A DNA stretch of 64,000 nt, taken from NCBI RefSeq assembly GCF_019049675.1, contig NZ_JAFMOW010000068.1:496001-560000 (forward strand). The letters are read 5' to 3'. Positions 8,720 through 18,405 of this stretch are shown here, one piece after another. The first letter of the stretch is position 1, and the number at the start of each line of letters is the position of its first letter. Both the position numbers and the translations under genes were made by a program. The DNA is from Rahnella bonaserana. Its GTDB lineage: Bacteria; Pseudomonadota; Gammaproteobacteria; Enterobacterales; Enterobacteriaceae. Below the pieces are notes generated by a model. It was not told the origin of the DNA. It did no database searches and saw nothing but the letters and a program-made list of their open reading frames with translations.

Positions 8720-9760
8720 GTGCCTGCTAAAATTTCATTGCTTAAAACCCGGCTGGAAGCCTTTGACCGTCTCGAACTCTTAAGCAGCCCGACGCCGCTG
8801 GAGAAACTTCATCGTCTCTCGGAATTCACCGGACGCGACATTTACATTAAGCGCGACGACATCACCCCGCTGGCGCTGGGCGGCAACAAGCTGCGTAAGC
8901 TGGAATATCTGGCTGCCGCTGCGCTGGCAGAAGGCGCGGATACGCTGGTGACCGCCGGTGCGATCCAGTCTAACCATGTGCGTCAGACGGCAGCCGTGGC
9001 AGCCAAACTGGGTCTGAAATGCGTGGCGTTGCTGGAAAACCCAATTGGCACCACCGAAGCCAATTATCTGACCAACGGTAACCGTCTTCTGCTCGATTTA
9101 TTTAATGTGGAAGTGGTGATGTGCGACGCACTGCATGACCCGATGGCGCAGCTGGCAGAACAGGCCGAACGTCTGGAAGCGCAAGGGTTCCGTCCGTATG
9201 TTGTGCCGGTCGGCGGCTCGAATTCGCTGGGTGCGCTGGGGTATGTGCAGTGCGCGCTCGAAATCGCCGAGCAGTCTTCAGCCAATTTTGTTGATTTCAG
9301 CGCCGTCGTGGTGGCTTCCGGCAGTGCCGGTACGCACGCCGGGCTGGCGGTGGCACTGCATCATTTAATGCCGGACACCCAATTGATTGGCGTGACGGTG
9401 TCACGTAGTGCGCAGGACCAACGTCCTAAAGTGGAAGCCATTGCCCGTGAAGTGGCAACATCGCTACAGTTTGATGAACTTCACTTTGATAACCTTCAGT
9501 CAGATGACAAAGCGCCGCCGGTTATTTTGTGGGATGAGTATTTTGCTCCGCGTTACGGTGAACCAAATGAAGCAGGTATGGCGGCAGTAAAATTGCTGGC
9601 CGAACAGGAAGCCATGCTGCTGGATCCAGTGTATACCGGCAAAGCGATGGCCGGATTGCTCGACGGCATAGAGCGCGGTTTATTCCCTGATGAAGGCCCG
9701 ATCCTGTTTATTCATACCGGTGGCGCACCGGCACTGTTTGCATATCATCCGCAAGTTTGA
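8720..9760 (+). CDS. dcyD: D-cysteine desulfhydrase
   Basis: A PLP-dependent enzyme converting D-cysteine to pyruvate, H2S and ammonia. Fold-type II signatures are clear: the Schiff-base Lys in GGNKLRKLE (about K57), [11 protein letters not shown], and the Gly-rich PLP-phosphate loop [15 protein letters not shown] at 8702 also opens the frame, but AGGGG lies 6 nt before the GTG at 8720, giving 346 residues, nearer the E. coli enzyme. It lies directly upstream of the cystine transporter, the conserved dcyD-tcyJ arrangement. Confidence 0.93.
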   Translation: MPAKISLLKTRLEAFDRLELLSSPTPLEKLHRLSEFTGRDIYIKRDDITPLALGGNKLRKLEYLAAAALAEGADTLVTAGAIQSNHVRQTAAVAAKLGLKCVALLENPIGTTEANYLTNGNRLLLDLFNVEVVMCDALHDPMAQLAEQAERLEAQGFRPYVVPVGGSNSLGALGYVQCALEIAEQSSANFVDFSAVVVASGSAGTHAGLAVALHHLMPDTQLIGVTVSRSAQDQRPKVEAIAREVATSLQFDELHFDNLQSDDKAPPVILWDEYFAPRYGEPNEAGMAAVKLLAEQEAMLLDPVYTGKAMAGLLDGIERGLFPDEGPILFIHTGGAPALFAYHPQV

Positions 9761-9895
9761 TCGCCTAAAATGCGCTTATGCTTTTTTGAGCTAAGATTAT
9801 AGAATTATATTCCTGATAACTGATGCGACCGGTGCTACTGTGCGCAAATCAGTAAGGCATATAACTTTTTATAATGAACAATAATTGAGGTGAAT

Positions 9896-10696
9896 ATGGG
9901 TTTTTCAGCGTTACGTCGTCGTTTAGTCCTCGGGGCAGTGGCCGTGACATTATCCACCGGGCTTATCAGCAACAGCTTTGCGGATGAAGGTTTACTGAAG
10001 AAAGTCAAAGATCGCGGCACATTGATCGTCGGTCTTGAAGGCACGTATCCTCCGTTCAGTTTCCAGGGTGAAGACGGCAAACTGACCGGCTTTGAAGTGG
10101 AGTTCGCTGATGCGCTGGCACAGCACATGGGCGTGAAAGCTAAACTGCAACCGACCAAATGGGACGGTATGCTGGCTTCACTGGAATCCAAGCGTATTGA
10201 TGTGGTTATCAACCAGGTGACCATTTCTCCTGAGCGCCAGAAAAAATACGATTTCTCTACGCCATACACCGTATCCGGTATTCAGGCGCTGGTGAAGAAG
10301 GGCGCAGAAAGCTCGATTACCAAACCTGAAGATCTGAAAGGCAAAAAAGTCGGCGTGGGTCTGGGTACTAACTATGAACAATGGCTGCGTGCGAACGTGC
10401 CAGGTGTTGATGTCCGTACTTATGATGATGACCCGACCAAATATCAGGATCTGCGCGTAGGCCGTATCAACGCGATTCTGGTTGACCGTCTGGCTGCACT
10501 GGATCTGGTGAAGAAAACCGGTGATACCTTAGCGGTTGCAGGCGCACCGTTCTCCCGTCAGGAATCCGGCGTAGCGATCCGCAAGGACAACCCTGAACTG
10601 CTGGCCGCAATCAACAAAGCGATTGCTGAAATGCAGAAAGATGGCTCGCTCGCGAAGATCTCACAGAAGTGGTTCGGCGCTGACGTCACAAAATAA
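9896..10696 (+). CDS. tcyJ: Cystine-binding periplasmic protein TcyJ (FliY)
   Basis: 266 residues with a signal peptide (RRR, then hydrophobic to residue 26, cleavage after about A29) and a type 3 solute-binding fold. The mature part starts DEGLLKKVKDRGTLIVGLEG and contains GTYPPFSFQG and RIDVVINQVT, nearly identical to E. coli TcyJ. It binds L-cystine and related diamino acids. The ATG at 9896 is preferred over the GTG at 9890 because TTGAGG is 5 nt upstream. An ERIC element separates it from the permease gene. Confidence 0.95.
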   Translation: MGFSALRRRLVLGAVAVTLSTGLISNSFADEGLLKKVKDRGTLIVGLEGTYPPFSFQGEDGKLTGFEVEFADALAQHMGVKAKLQPTKWDGMLASLESKRIDVVINQVTISPERQKKYDFSTPYTVSGIQALVKKGAESSITKPEDLKGKKVGVGLGTNYEQWLRANVPGVDVRTYDDDPTKYQDLRVGRINAILVDRLAALDLVKKTGDTLAVAGAPFSRQESGVAIRKDNPELLAAINKAIAEMQKDGSLAKISQKWFGADVTK

Positions 10697-10822
10697 TGCT
10701 CGTCATAACTGAACTTGCCCCGGCGTTAGCTGCGCTTGCTCGCCCGAATCACTTACTTGTGTAAGCTCATCGGGACTCGCGCACTTGCTGCCTTGATGCA
10801 AGTTCATTTATTTAGAGCATAT
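10697..10822 (-). repeat. ERIC element inside the tcyJLN operon
   Basis: About 125 bp with the ERIC core, read on the minus strand as GATGAGCTTACACAAGTAAG followed by TGATTCGGGCGAGC. Flanks GCGTTAGCTGCGC and TTATTTAGAGCAT match known ERIC ends. It fills the tcyJ-tcyL gap and would form a hairpin in the mRNA, which may lower permease and ATPase levels relative to the binding protein (inference). Confidence 0.85.
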
Positions 10823-10861
10823 GTGAATATCTCAAAGATCCAGAAAATCTAAAGGTCTTAG

Positions 10862-11530
10862 ATGCAAGAAAGTATTCAACTGGTGCTGGATTCAGCACCA
10901 TTTTTATTGAAAGGGACACTGTTTACGCTTCAGCTTAGTCTGGGCGGGATGGTGTTCGGGTTAATTCTGGGCTTCATACTGGCGCTGATGCGCCTTTCGC
11001 ATTTCTGGCCGCTGTCATGGTTATCACGTTTTTACGTGTCGGTTTTCCGTGGCACGCCGCTGATCGCTCAGCTGTTTATGATCTACTACGGTCTGCCACA
11101 ATTTGGTATCGAGCTGGATCCTATTCCGGCGGCGATGATAGGCCTGTCACTCAACACGGCGGCGTATACCTCTGAAACCCTGCGAGCGGCGATTTCGTCC
11201 ATCGAAAAAGGGCAGTGGGAAGCGGCAGCAAGTATTGGTATGAGCCCGTGGCAGACGCTGCGCCGCGTGATTTTACCGCAGGCCGCGCGAACGGCACTTC
11301 CGCCACTGGGCAACAGCTTTATCGGTCTGGTGAAGGACACCTCGCTGGCCGCCACCATTCAGGTGCCGGAACTGTTTCGTCAGGCGCAGCTGGTTACCTC
11401 GCGCACGCTGGAAGTCTTTACCATGTATCTGGCCGCTTCCGTTATCTACTGGGTGCTGGCAACCGTTTTATCCTTCCTGCAAAACCGTCTGGAAGACCGT
11501 GTTAACCGTCAGGATCAGGAGCCTTCATGA
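10862..11530 (+). CDS. tcyL: Cystine ABC transporter permease TcyL
   Basis: 222 residues with about five membrane segments and the ABC EAA loop (EAAASIGMSPWQTLRRVILP, about 119-138). It forms the membrane channel of the L-cystine importer with TcyJ and TcyN. Its stop overlaps the tcyN start by 4 nt (ATGA), indicating coupled translation. The N-terminal MQESIQLVLDSAPFLLKGT and the PPLGNSFIGLVKDTSLA stretch are typical of His/Glu-type permeases. Confidence 0.95.
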   Translation: MQESIQLVLDSAPFLLKGTLFTLQLSLGGMVFGLILGFILALMRLSHFWPLSWLSRFYVSVFRGTPLIAQLFMIYYGLPQFGIELDPIPAAMIGLSLNTAAYTSETLRAAISSIEKGQWEAAASIGMSPWQTLRRVILPQAARTALPPLGNSFIGLVKDTSLAATIQVPELFRQAQLVTSRTLEVFTMYLAASVIYWVLATVLSFLQNRLEDRVNRQDQEPS

Positions 11531-12279
11531 GTACTATCGACGTAAAGCAACTGACTAAAAAGTTCAACAAGCAGACGGTGTTACACGGTATTGATTTGCA
11601 GGTGAACGCCGGAGAAGTCGTGGCGATTATCGGGCCGAGCGGTTCCGGTAAAACCACGTTACTGCGCAGTATTAATCTGCTGGAAGAGCCGGATGGCGGC
11701 ACCATCAAAGTCGGCAATATTGAAATTGATGCCAGTAAGCCAATCAGCAAGCAAAAAGATAAAGTGCGCGAACTGCGCAAACAGGTTGGTTTTGTCTTCC
11801 AGAACTTCAACCTGTTCCCGCACCGGTCGGTGCTGGAAAACATCATTGAAGGTCCGGTGATTGTGAAGGGCGAGCCGAAAGAAAAGGCCATTGCCACCGC
11901 ACGTCAGTTGCTGGAAAAGGTCGGATTAAACGGCAAAGAAAACGCCTATCCGCGACGCCTTTCCGGCGGTCAGCAGCAGCGAGTGGCTATTGCCCGCGCG
12001 CTGGCGATGAATCCGGAAGTGATTTTGTTCGATGAACCGACTTCTGCGCTGGATCCGGAGCTGGTCGGCGAAGTGCTGAACACCATCCGCGCACTGGCGC
12101 TCGAGCATCGCACCATGGTGATCGTGACCCATGAAATGAGCTTCGCACGTGATGTCGCGGACCGGGCGATCTTTATGGATCAGGGCCGGATCGTGGAGCA
12201 GGGACCCGCGAAAGAGCTGTTCTCGAATCCACAACACGCCCGCACAAAACAGTTCCTCGAGAAGTTTTTGGCCCACTAA
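11527..12279 (+). CDS. tcyN: Cystine ABC transporter ATPase TcyN
   Basis: 250 residues with Walker A GPSGSGKTT (about 37-45), Q-loop QNFNLFPH, signature LSGGQQQRVA, Walker B VILFDEPTSALDP and switch His (VTHEM). It is the cytoplasmic ATPase of the cystine importer, last gene of tcyJLN. A C/G hairpin (CCCCCT/AGGGGG, 12300-12317) follows, similar in style to one between flgD and flgE. Confidence 0.95.
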   Translation: MSTIDVKQLTKKFNKQTVLHGIDLQVNAGEVVAIIGPSGSGKTTLLRSINLLEEPDGGTIKVGNIEIDASKPISKQKDKVRELRKQVGFVFQNFNLFPHRSVLENIIEGPVIVKGEPKEKAIATARQLLEKVGLNGKENAYPRRLSGGQQQRVAIARALAMNPEVILFDEPTSALDPELVGEVLNTIRALALEHRTMVIVTHEMSFARDVADRAIFMDQGRIVEQGPAKELFSNPQHARTKQFLEKFLAH

Positions 12280-12491
12280 CTAAAACTCTCTCCCAGCCTC
12301 CCCCTTCGCGCAGGGGGAGGGGTACAGCAAACCCACAGAGTGTCTGATCTGCTCCCTTTGCAGACCGCTGGGGGTAATCCGCTTCCAGTGCACGGCCTCC
12401 CTCTGTTCTCATCACCGATGACCTAAACTTTCACAGTTCTGTTGTAAATTGATACTCTTATCCGCGCCCCTTGTTTCCATGATGAGATTTT

Positions 12492-14195
12492 ATGACGCTG
12501 AAAGCCCTTAATCCTGAATCCCTGCAAAAGAGCGATCTGATAAACCTGCTGATTGCCATTCCTGCCGGGATAGTCGCCGCGCTGGTAACGATCGCTTTTC
12601 GCGGCGCCATTTCGGGGGTCAACGGCCTGATGTTCACGGACGGCAGTGACATCACCAAAGCTTTCAACGAATACCCGAAACTCATCTGGCCGCTGATCAC
12701 CACCGCCGGTGGCGTGATTGCGGGTTTTATCCTGATCCTGGCGCTGCGTTACGAAAACAAACACGGCAAGATGCCCGATTATCTGGATGTGATTGATCAG
12801 CGTTTGCCGGGCATTCCGGTTATCAGCACTGTGCTGCGTGGTTTGTCGTCACTGGCCAGTATCGCCAGCGGCGGTTCAATTGGTCGGGAAGGGGCGATGG
12901 TGCAGCTTTCGGCATTGAGCGGCAGTCTGCTCGGGCGCTTTTCACGTTTTAAAGGCGTTCATCAGTCGGACATTATCGCGATGGCCGCTGCTGGCGGGCT
13001 GGCGGCGGTGTATCACGCCCCGTTTGCCGGTGCGCTGTTTGTGGCCGAAATCGCCTTTGGCGTCACTGCCGTGCAGCGGCTGATCCCGCTGTTTATCTCG
13101 GCGTCGGTTGCCGTGCTCACCGTGCGTTCACTGACGGATTACGCGCCGCTCTATCTCTATTCTTCTGTCTCTTTCACTCCGTCTTTGGGTGCCACATTAA
13201 CCGTGCTGATTATTGGCGTGGCGACGGGTATTCTCGGGCCCTTATTCCTCTCGTCTATCGATAAAGTCCGTCAGTGGATGAAACCCATTTCGCACCCTGC
13301 GCTGCGTCTCGGGCTCGGCGGGCTGGGTGTCGGGCTGATTGCAATGATGTCGCCGCTGGTGCTCGGTAACGGGTTTGAGGTGATCGACTTAATTCTTAAC
13401 AACGGCGATTTACAGACATCGTTGCTGGTGCTGCTGATCCTGAAAATTGTCGCCACGGCCATCACCATCGGTTCCGGCGCGGTGGGCGGATTGTTTACGC
13501 CATCGTTACTGATTGGTGCGGCGGGTGGGGCGCTGGTCTGTACTTTCCTGCAATGGCTGGGGTTTGATCCCGGTCCGGTCGGCCTGTATGCGGCCATTGG
13601 CATGAGTGCGCTGCTGGCGGCGACCAGCCACGCGCCGCTGATGTCGATCATGATGGCGTTCGAAATGACCCTCAACAGTTCGCTGCTGTTCCCGCTGATG
13701 CTGGCAACGGCGATCTCTTATGTGGTTGCTTCACGTCTTAAAGTCGGCGGAACCTATCCGGTGCTGACGCGGCACAATGCACGGTTTGCAGCGAAAAATG
13801 CCTTTGAATACAGTACCGTTGCCTCGCTGATTTCGCCGTGCTCGAAAATGTACGTTGATGCTTCGCTGTCTGAAGTGGTCAGCGAAGGGCTGAAACAGCG
13901 CACGCGTTATGTGTATGTGGTGGATCGGGAAGAGCGTTTTCTTGGCGTGGTGCCGACTAACGTGGTGGCGGCTGGTCTTATTGATGGCAGCGTGAAATCC
14001 GACAGCCCGATTGACCCGTTTATCGAACAGGAGTTCACGACGATTTTCCAGCAAGCCAGCTACGAACAGGCGTGGGCGATGTTCAGCAACTCGCCGCTCG
14101 AACGTTTACCGGTGCTGGAAAATGCCGAATCGCGGCGGTTACTTGGCGTGATCACCAAAGCCTCATTGCTGAATAAAGCCAAAGATTTCCTCTGA
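12492..14195 (+). CDS. ClC-type chloride channel/antiporter with CBS domains
   Basis: 567 residues. The ClC core (about 20-430) shows the selectivity-filter segments: GSIGREGAMVQ with gating Glu E133, GLAAVYHAPFAGALF, and GAVGGLFTPSLL. The C-terminal 130 residues carry a CBS pair (about 445-565), a cytosolic nucleotide-sensing module missing from the E. coli ClcA and ClcB proteins. The core is ClcB-like (GREGA rather than GREGP). A likely role is Cl-/H+ exchange in acid or pH homeostasis. It is a single gene with its own terminator. Confidence 0.88.
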   Translation: MTLKALNPESLQKSDLINLLIAIPAGIVAALVTIAFRGAISGVNGLMFTDGSDITKAFNEYPKLIWPLITTAGGVIAGFILILALRYENKHGKMPDYLDVIDQRLPGIPVISTVLRGLSSLASIASGGSIGREGAMVQLSALSGSLLGRFSRFKGVHQSDIIAMAAAGGLAAVYHAPFAGALFVAEIAFGVTAVQRLIPLFISASVAVLTVRSLTDYAPLYLYSSVSFTPSLGATLTVLIIGVATGILGPLFLSSIDKVRQWMKPISHPALRLGLGGLGVGLIAMMSPLVLGNGFEVIDLILNNGDLQTSLLVLLILKIVATAITIGSGAVGGLFTPSLLIGAAGGALVCTFLQWLGFDPGPVGLYAAIGMSALLAATSHAPLMSIMMAFEMTLNSSLLFPLMLATAISYVVASRLKVGGTYPVLTRHNARFAAKNAFEYSTVASLISPCSKMYVDASLSEVVSEGLKQRTRYVYVVDREERFLGVVPTNVVAAGLIDGSVKSDSPIDPFIEQEFTTIFQQASYEQAWAMFSNSPLERLPVLENAESRRLLGVITKASLLNKAKDFL

Positions 14196-14199
14196 CTTA

Positions 14200-14234
14200 C
14201 AGCCGGTTTTCTCAAAGAAAACCGGCTGCTTTCT
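14200..14234 (+). terminator. Terminator of the ClC gene
   Basis: CAGCCGGTTTTC (14200-14211) pairs perfectly with GAAAACCGGCTG (14217-14228) around TCAAA, followed by CTTTCT. The symmetrical hairpin could act on both strands. Confidence 0.8.
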
Positions 14235-14336
14235 GAAATACCCCTCATTTTCCATATCCTTTCTTCCTGCGTTAAATGCCTTACCCGTTTTAAAATTAAA
14301 TATTGTAAATCAATAAGATAGAAATCCTCTCGCTAA

Positions 14337-14352
14337 TACCTCTTTGGGGGTA
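14337..14352 (+). promoter_or_regulatory. NarL/NarP 7-2-7 operator upstream of narG
   Basis: TACCTCT-TT-GGGGGTA: two heptamers in inverted orientation, 2 nt apart. The first fits TACYYMT perfectly, the second AKRRGTA at six of seven positions. Its centre is about 93 bases upstream of the predicted narG start, comparable to the distal nitrate-activation site in E. coli. An IHF-like AATCAATAAG lies a little further upstream. Confidence 0.75.
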
Positions 14353-14389
14353 TTTATCGTTATGTAAAAAAATACACGACGGAGCGGCC

Positions 14390-14431
14390 TTGATCGCAAT
14401 CAAGTAGGCCGCTCCCGCGCGTGCATACCCT
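14390..14431 (+). promoter_or_regulatory. FNR-dependent narG promoter
   Basis: TTGAT-CGCA-ATCAA (14390-14403) is a perfect FNR box. A -10 element TACCCT lies at 14426-14431, so that the box is centred at about -41.5 from a start near 14438: class II geometry, as for E. coli narG, whose -10 is TACCTT. Anaerobic induction by FNR with nitrate activation by NarL is inferred. Confidence 0.8.
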
Positions 14432-14445
14432 GAGGCCAATTTCCC

Positions 14446-14568
14446 CTTTGTACTTGAAATAGCAGCAGCGTTAGCAGCACTCAGTCACCCGAATCACTGA
14501 CTTGTGTCAGCTCATCGGGATTCCTTCGTTTGCTGCCTTGCTGCAATTCCAATTACTTCGGGCACGAG
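14446..14568 (-). repeat. ERIC element in the narG leader
   Basis: A second ERIC copy (core CACCCGAATCACTGACTTGT on the plus strand, ending near GGGCACGAG). It lies downstream of the predicted narG transcription start and upstream of the ATG, so the nar mRNA should carry it in a leader of about 200 nt. Confidence 0.8.
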
Positions 14569-14640
14569 CAATGAAGTTGTATTCCCCGCCATTCACATAA
14601 TGACAAAGCGCAAATAAGCCTTTGCACAGGAGAGTTCCGG

Positions 14641-17600
14641 ATGAGCAAGTTTCTTGACCGGTTTCGCTATTTCAAACAGCTAGCTGAACCTTTCGCTGAC
14701 GGCCATGGCCAGACGCTGGATACCAATCGTGACTGGGAAGATGGCTACCGCAGCCGCTGGCAGCACGACAAAGTGGTGCGATCCACCCACGGTGTGAACT
14801 GCACCGGTTCATGCAGCTGGAAGATTTACGTTAAAAACGGTCTGGTCACCTGGGAAACCCAGCAGACCGACTACCCGCGCACCCGTCCGGACCTGCCGAA
14901 TCACGAGCCGCGTGGTTGCCCGCGTGGTGCCAGCTATTCCTGGTATCTTTACAGCGCCAATCGCCTGAAATATCCGCTGATGCGTAAAAAGCTGATCCAG
15001 TTGTGGCGTGAAGCCAAACTGAAACACAGCGATCCGGTGGATGCCTGGGGCTCGATCATTAATCAGCCGGAAAAAGCCAAAGAATATAAAGCCGCACGCG
15101 GACGCGGTGGTTTTGTACGTTCAAGCTGGCAGGAAGTGAATGAGCTGATTGCAGCCTCCAACGTTTATACCGCCAAGACTTTCGGCCCGGATCGCATCAT
15201 TGGTTTCTCGCCAATCCCGGCGATGTCGATGGTGTCTTATGCGTCCGGCGCACGTTATCTGTCGCTGATCGGCGGTGTGTGTCTGAGCTTCTACGACTGG
15301 TATTGCGATTTGCCACCGGCTTCTCCGCAAACCTGGGGCGAGCAGACCGACGTGCCGGAATCGGCAGACTGGTACAACTCTTCTTATATTATCGCCTGGG
15401 GTTCTAACGTTCCGCAGACCCGTACGCCGGATGCTCACTTCTTTACCGAAGTGCGTTACAAAGGCACAAAAACGGTCGCCATTACGCCGGATTACGCCGA
15501 AATCGCTAAGATTTGCGACCAGTGGCTGGCACCGAAACAAGGCACCGACAGCGCACTGGCGCTGGCAATGGGCCATGTGATCCTCAAATCTTTCCATATC
15601 GATAATCCAAGCCAGTACTTCACTGACTACGTGCGTCGCTATACCGACATGCCGATGCTGGTGATGCTCGAACCCCGCGAAGACGGTTCCTATGCGGCAG
15701 GCCGTATGCTGCGTGCGTCTGATCTGGTGGATAATCTTGGTCAGGAAAATAACCCGCAGTGGAAAACCATCGCCTTTGACGAAAACACCGGCGAACTGGT
15801 GTCACCGTTAGGTTCTATTGGTTACCGCTGGGGCGAAAAAGGTCAGTGGAATCTGGAATCCCGCGAAGGGAAAGATCATAAAGACGTCAGCCTGAAGCTG
15901 AGCCTGCTCGACGATCACGATGAAGTGGTCAACGTCGGTTATCCGTACTTCGGTGGCGCGGTCAGTGAGCATTTCAACAGCGTAGCGCTGGATGAAATCC
16001 TGATGCACAAACTGCCGGTCAAACGCCTGCAACTGGCAGACGGCAGCACCGGTCTGGTGGCAAGCGTTTATGACCTGACGCTGGCGAACTACGGCATTGA
16101 ACGCGGCCTGAACGATGAAAACTGCGCGCAAAGCTATGATGAAATCAAAGCGTATACGCCAGCCTGGGCCGAGAAAATTACCGGTGTTTCTCAGCAGAAC
16201 ATCGAGCGTATCGCCCATGAATTTGCCGATAACGCCAACAAAACCCACGGTCGTTCGATGATCATCGTCGGTGCCGGGATGAACCACTGGTATCACCTGG
16301 ACATGAACTACCGCGGCCTGATCAACATGCTGATCTTCTGTGGTTGCGTCGGTCAGAGCGGCGGCGGCTGGGCCCACTACGTCGGACAGGAAAAACTGCG
16401 TCCGCAAACCGGCTGGCAGCCGCTGGCATTTGGCCTCGACTGGCAGCGTCCGCCACGCCAGATGAACAGCACCTCGTTCTTCTACAACCATTCCAGCCAG
16501 TGGCGTTACGAAACCGTCGCGCCGCAGGAACTGCTCTCCCCGCTGGCGGATAAATCCAAATTCACAGGCAGCATGATCGATTACAACGTGCGCGCCGAGC
16601 GCATGGGCTGGCTGCCGTCTGCGCCTCAGCTGAGCGTTAACCCGTTACGCATCGCAGAACAGGCGAAAGCCGCCGGTTTATCTCCGGCAGATTTCACCGT
16701 GGCGGCGCTGAAAGAAGGCAGCGTACGTTTCGCCTCAGAACAACCGGACAACCCGCAGAACTTCCCGCGTAACCTGTTCGTCTGGCGCTCCAACCTGCTG
16801 GGTTCTTCCGGTAAAGGCCACGAGTACATGCTGAAATATCTGCTGGGTACTGAACACGGTATCCAGGGCGATGATTTAGGCATTCAGGGCGGCGTGATGC
16901 CGGAAGAAGTCGAATGGCAGGCGCAGGGCGGCGAAGGCAAACTGGATCTGGTGGTGACGCTTGATTTCCGTATGTCCAGCACCTGTCTGTATTCCGACAT
17001 CGTTCTGCCAACCGCGACCTGGTACGAAAAAGACGACATGAATACGTCGGATATGCATCCGTTCATTCATCCGTTGTCTGCGGCTGTGGACCCGGCATGG
17101 GATTCGAAAAGCGACTGGGAAATCTACAAAGGCATCGCCAAAGAATTCTCCCGCGTCTGCGTCGGTCATCTTGGCGTCGAAACCGATGTGGTGACATTGC
17201 CTATCCAGCACGATTCCGCTGCTGAGCTGGCGCAGCCGTTTGGCGTGGAAGACTGGAAAAAAGGCGAATGCGACCTGATCCCGGGGCGTACCGCACCGCA
17301 TCTGATGGCCGTTGAACGTGATTATCCGAATACTTACGAGCGCTTCACGTCGGTGGGTCCGTTGCTGGAAAAACTCGGTAACGGCGGTAAAGGCATCAGC
17401 TGGAATACCGACAGCGAAGTCGGTTTACTGAAAAAACTGAATTACACCAAACCGGATGGCACCGCCAAAGGCCAGCCGATGATTAACACCGCGATTGATG
17501 CGGCAGAAGTCATCCTGACGCTGGCACCGGAAACTAACGGTCAGGTGGCAGTGAAAGCCTGGGCGGCCCTGAGTGAAAATACCGGCCGCGACCATACGCA

Positions 17601-18405
17601 TCTGGCGCTGAATAAAGAAGACGAAAAAATCCGTTTCCGCGATATTCAGGCACAGCCACGCAAAATCATCTCCAGCCCGACGTGGTCCGGACTGGAAGAT
17701 GAACACGTCTCATACAACGCCTGTTACACCAACGTACACGAGCTGATCCCGTGGCGCACGCTGTCCGGCCGTCAGCAGATTTATCAGGATCACGCGTGGA
17801 TGCGTGCTTTCGGTGAAAGCCTGCTGGTGTACCGTCCGCCAATCGACACCCGCGCGGCGCAGCCGTTGCTGAATGCGAAACCGAACGGTAATCCGGAAAT
17901 GGCGCTGAACTTCCTGACGCCGCACCAGAAATGGGGCATTCACTCCACTTACAGCGACAACCTGCTGATGCTGACCTTAGGTCGCGGCGGCCCGATTGTC
18001 TGGCTGAGTGAAGACGATGCGACAAAACTGGGCATCGAAGATAACGACTGGATCGAAGCCTTCAACGCCAACGGTTCACTGAGCGCCCGTGCGGTGGTCA
18101 GCCAGCGCGTACCGGCGGGGATGACCATGATGTATCACGCACAGGAACGTATCGTGAATATTCCGGGCTCGGAAATCAGTCAGCAGCGCGGCGGTATTCA
18201 CAACTCCGTTACCCGCGTTTGCCCGAAACCGACCCATATGATCGGCGGCTACGCGCAGCTGGCCTACGGTTTCAACTACTACGGCACGGTCGGTTCTAAC
18301 CGCGATGAATTTGTGATTGTGCGCAAAATGAACCGCATCGACTGGTTAGACGATGAAGGCAATGACTACGTGCAGGACGCCGTGCAACAGGAGAAAGCCA
18401 AATGA
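14641..18405 (+). CDS. narG: Respiratory nitrate reductase alpha subunit NarG
   Basis: A 1254-residue Mo-bis-MGD catalytic subunit, reducing nitrate to nitrite on the cytoplasmic face. The FS0 [4Fe-4S] ligands are visible as H50, C54, C58 (HGVNCTGSC) and a Cys near 93 (GCPRGASYSW), matching the unusual His ligand of E. coli NarG. The Asp that binds Mo lies in SADWYNSSYIIAWGSN. There is no functional Tat peptide, as expected for NarG retained inside the cell. It overlaps narH by 4 nt. An FNR/NarL promoter lies upstream. Confidence 0.97.
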   Translation: MSKFLDRFRYFKQLAEPFADGHGQTLDTNRDWEDGYRSRWQHDKVVRSTHGVNCTGSCSWKIYVKNGLVTWETQQTDYPRTRPDLPNHEPRGCPRGASYSWYLYSANRLKYPLMRKKLIQLWREAKLKHSDPVDAWGSIINQPEKAKEYKAARGRGGFVRSSWQEVNELIAASNVYTAKTFGPDRIIGFSPIPAMSMVSYASGARYLSLIGGVCLSFYDWYCDLPPASPQTWGEQTDVPESADWYNSSYIIAWGSNVPQTRTPDAHFFTEVRYKGTKTVAITPDYAEIAKICDQWLAPKQGTDSALALAMGHVILKSFHIDNPSQYFTDYVRRYTDMPMLVMLEPREDGSYAAGRMLRASDLVDNLGQENNPQWKTIAFDENTGELVSPLGSIGYRWGEKGQWNLESREGKDHKDVSLKLSLLDDHDEVVNVGYPYFGGAVSEHFNSVALDEILMHKLPVKRLQLADGSTGLVASVYDLTLANYGIERGLNDENCAQSYDEIKAYTPAWAEKITGVSQQNIERIAHEFADNANKTHGRSMIIVGAGMNHWYHLDMNYRGLINMLIFCGCVGQSGGGWAHYVGQEKLRPQTGWQPLAFGLDWQRPPRQMNSTSFFYNHSSQWRYETVAPQELLSPLADKSKFTGSMIDYNVRAERMGWLPSAPQLSVNPLRIAEQAKAAGLSPADFTVAALKEGSVRFASEQPDNPQNFPRNLFVWRSNLLGSSGKGHEYMLKYLLGTEHGIQGDDLGIQGGVMPEEVEWQAQGGEGKLDLVVTLDFRMSSTCLYSDIVLPTATWYEKDDMNTSDMHPFIHPLSAAVDPAWDSKSDWEIYKGIAKEFSRVCVGHLGVETDVVTLPIQHDSAAELAQPFGVEDWKKGECDLIPGRTAPHLMAVERDYPNTYERFTSVGPLLEKLGNGGKGISWNTDSEVGLLKKLNYTKPDGTAKGQPMINTAIDAAEVILTLAPETNGQVAVKAWAALSENTGRDHTHLALNKEDEKIRFRDIQAQPRKIISSPTWSGLEDEHVSYNACYTNVHELIPWRTLSGRQQIYQDHAWMRAFGESLLVYRPPIDTRAAQPLLNAKPNGNPEMALNFLTPHQKWGIHSTYSDNLLMLTLGRGGPIVWLSEDDATKLGIEDNDWIEAFNANGSLSARAVVSQRVPAGMTMMYHAQERIVNIPGSEISQQRGGIHNSVTRVCPKPTHMIGGYAQLAYGFNYYGTVGSNRDEFVIVRKMNRIDWLDDEGNDYVQDAVQQEKAK

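Noticed and set aside
15121-17301. Long antisense frames within narG (100-227 codons)
   Set aside because: They are shadows of a highly biased GC-rich coding gene; the sense strand has clear NarG motifs throughout.
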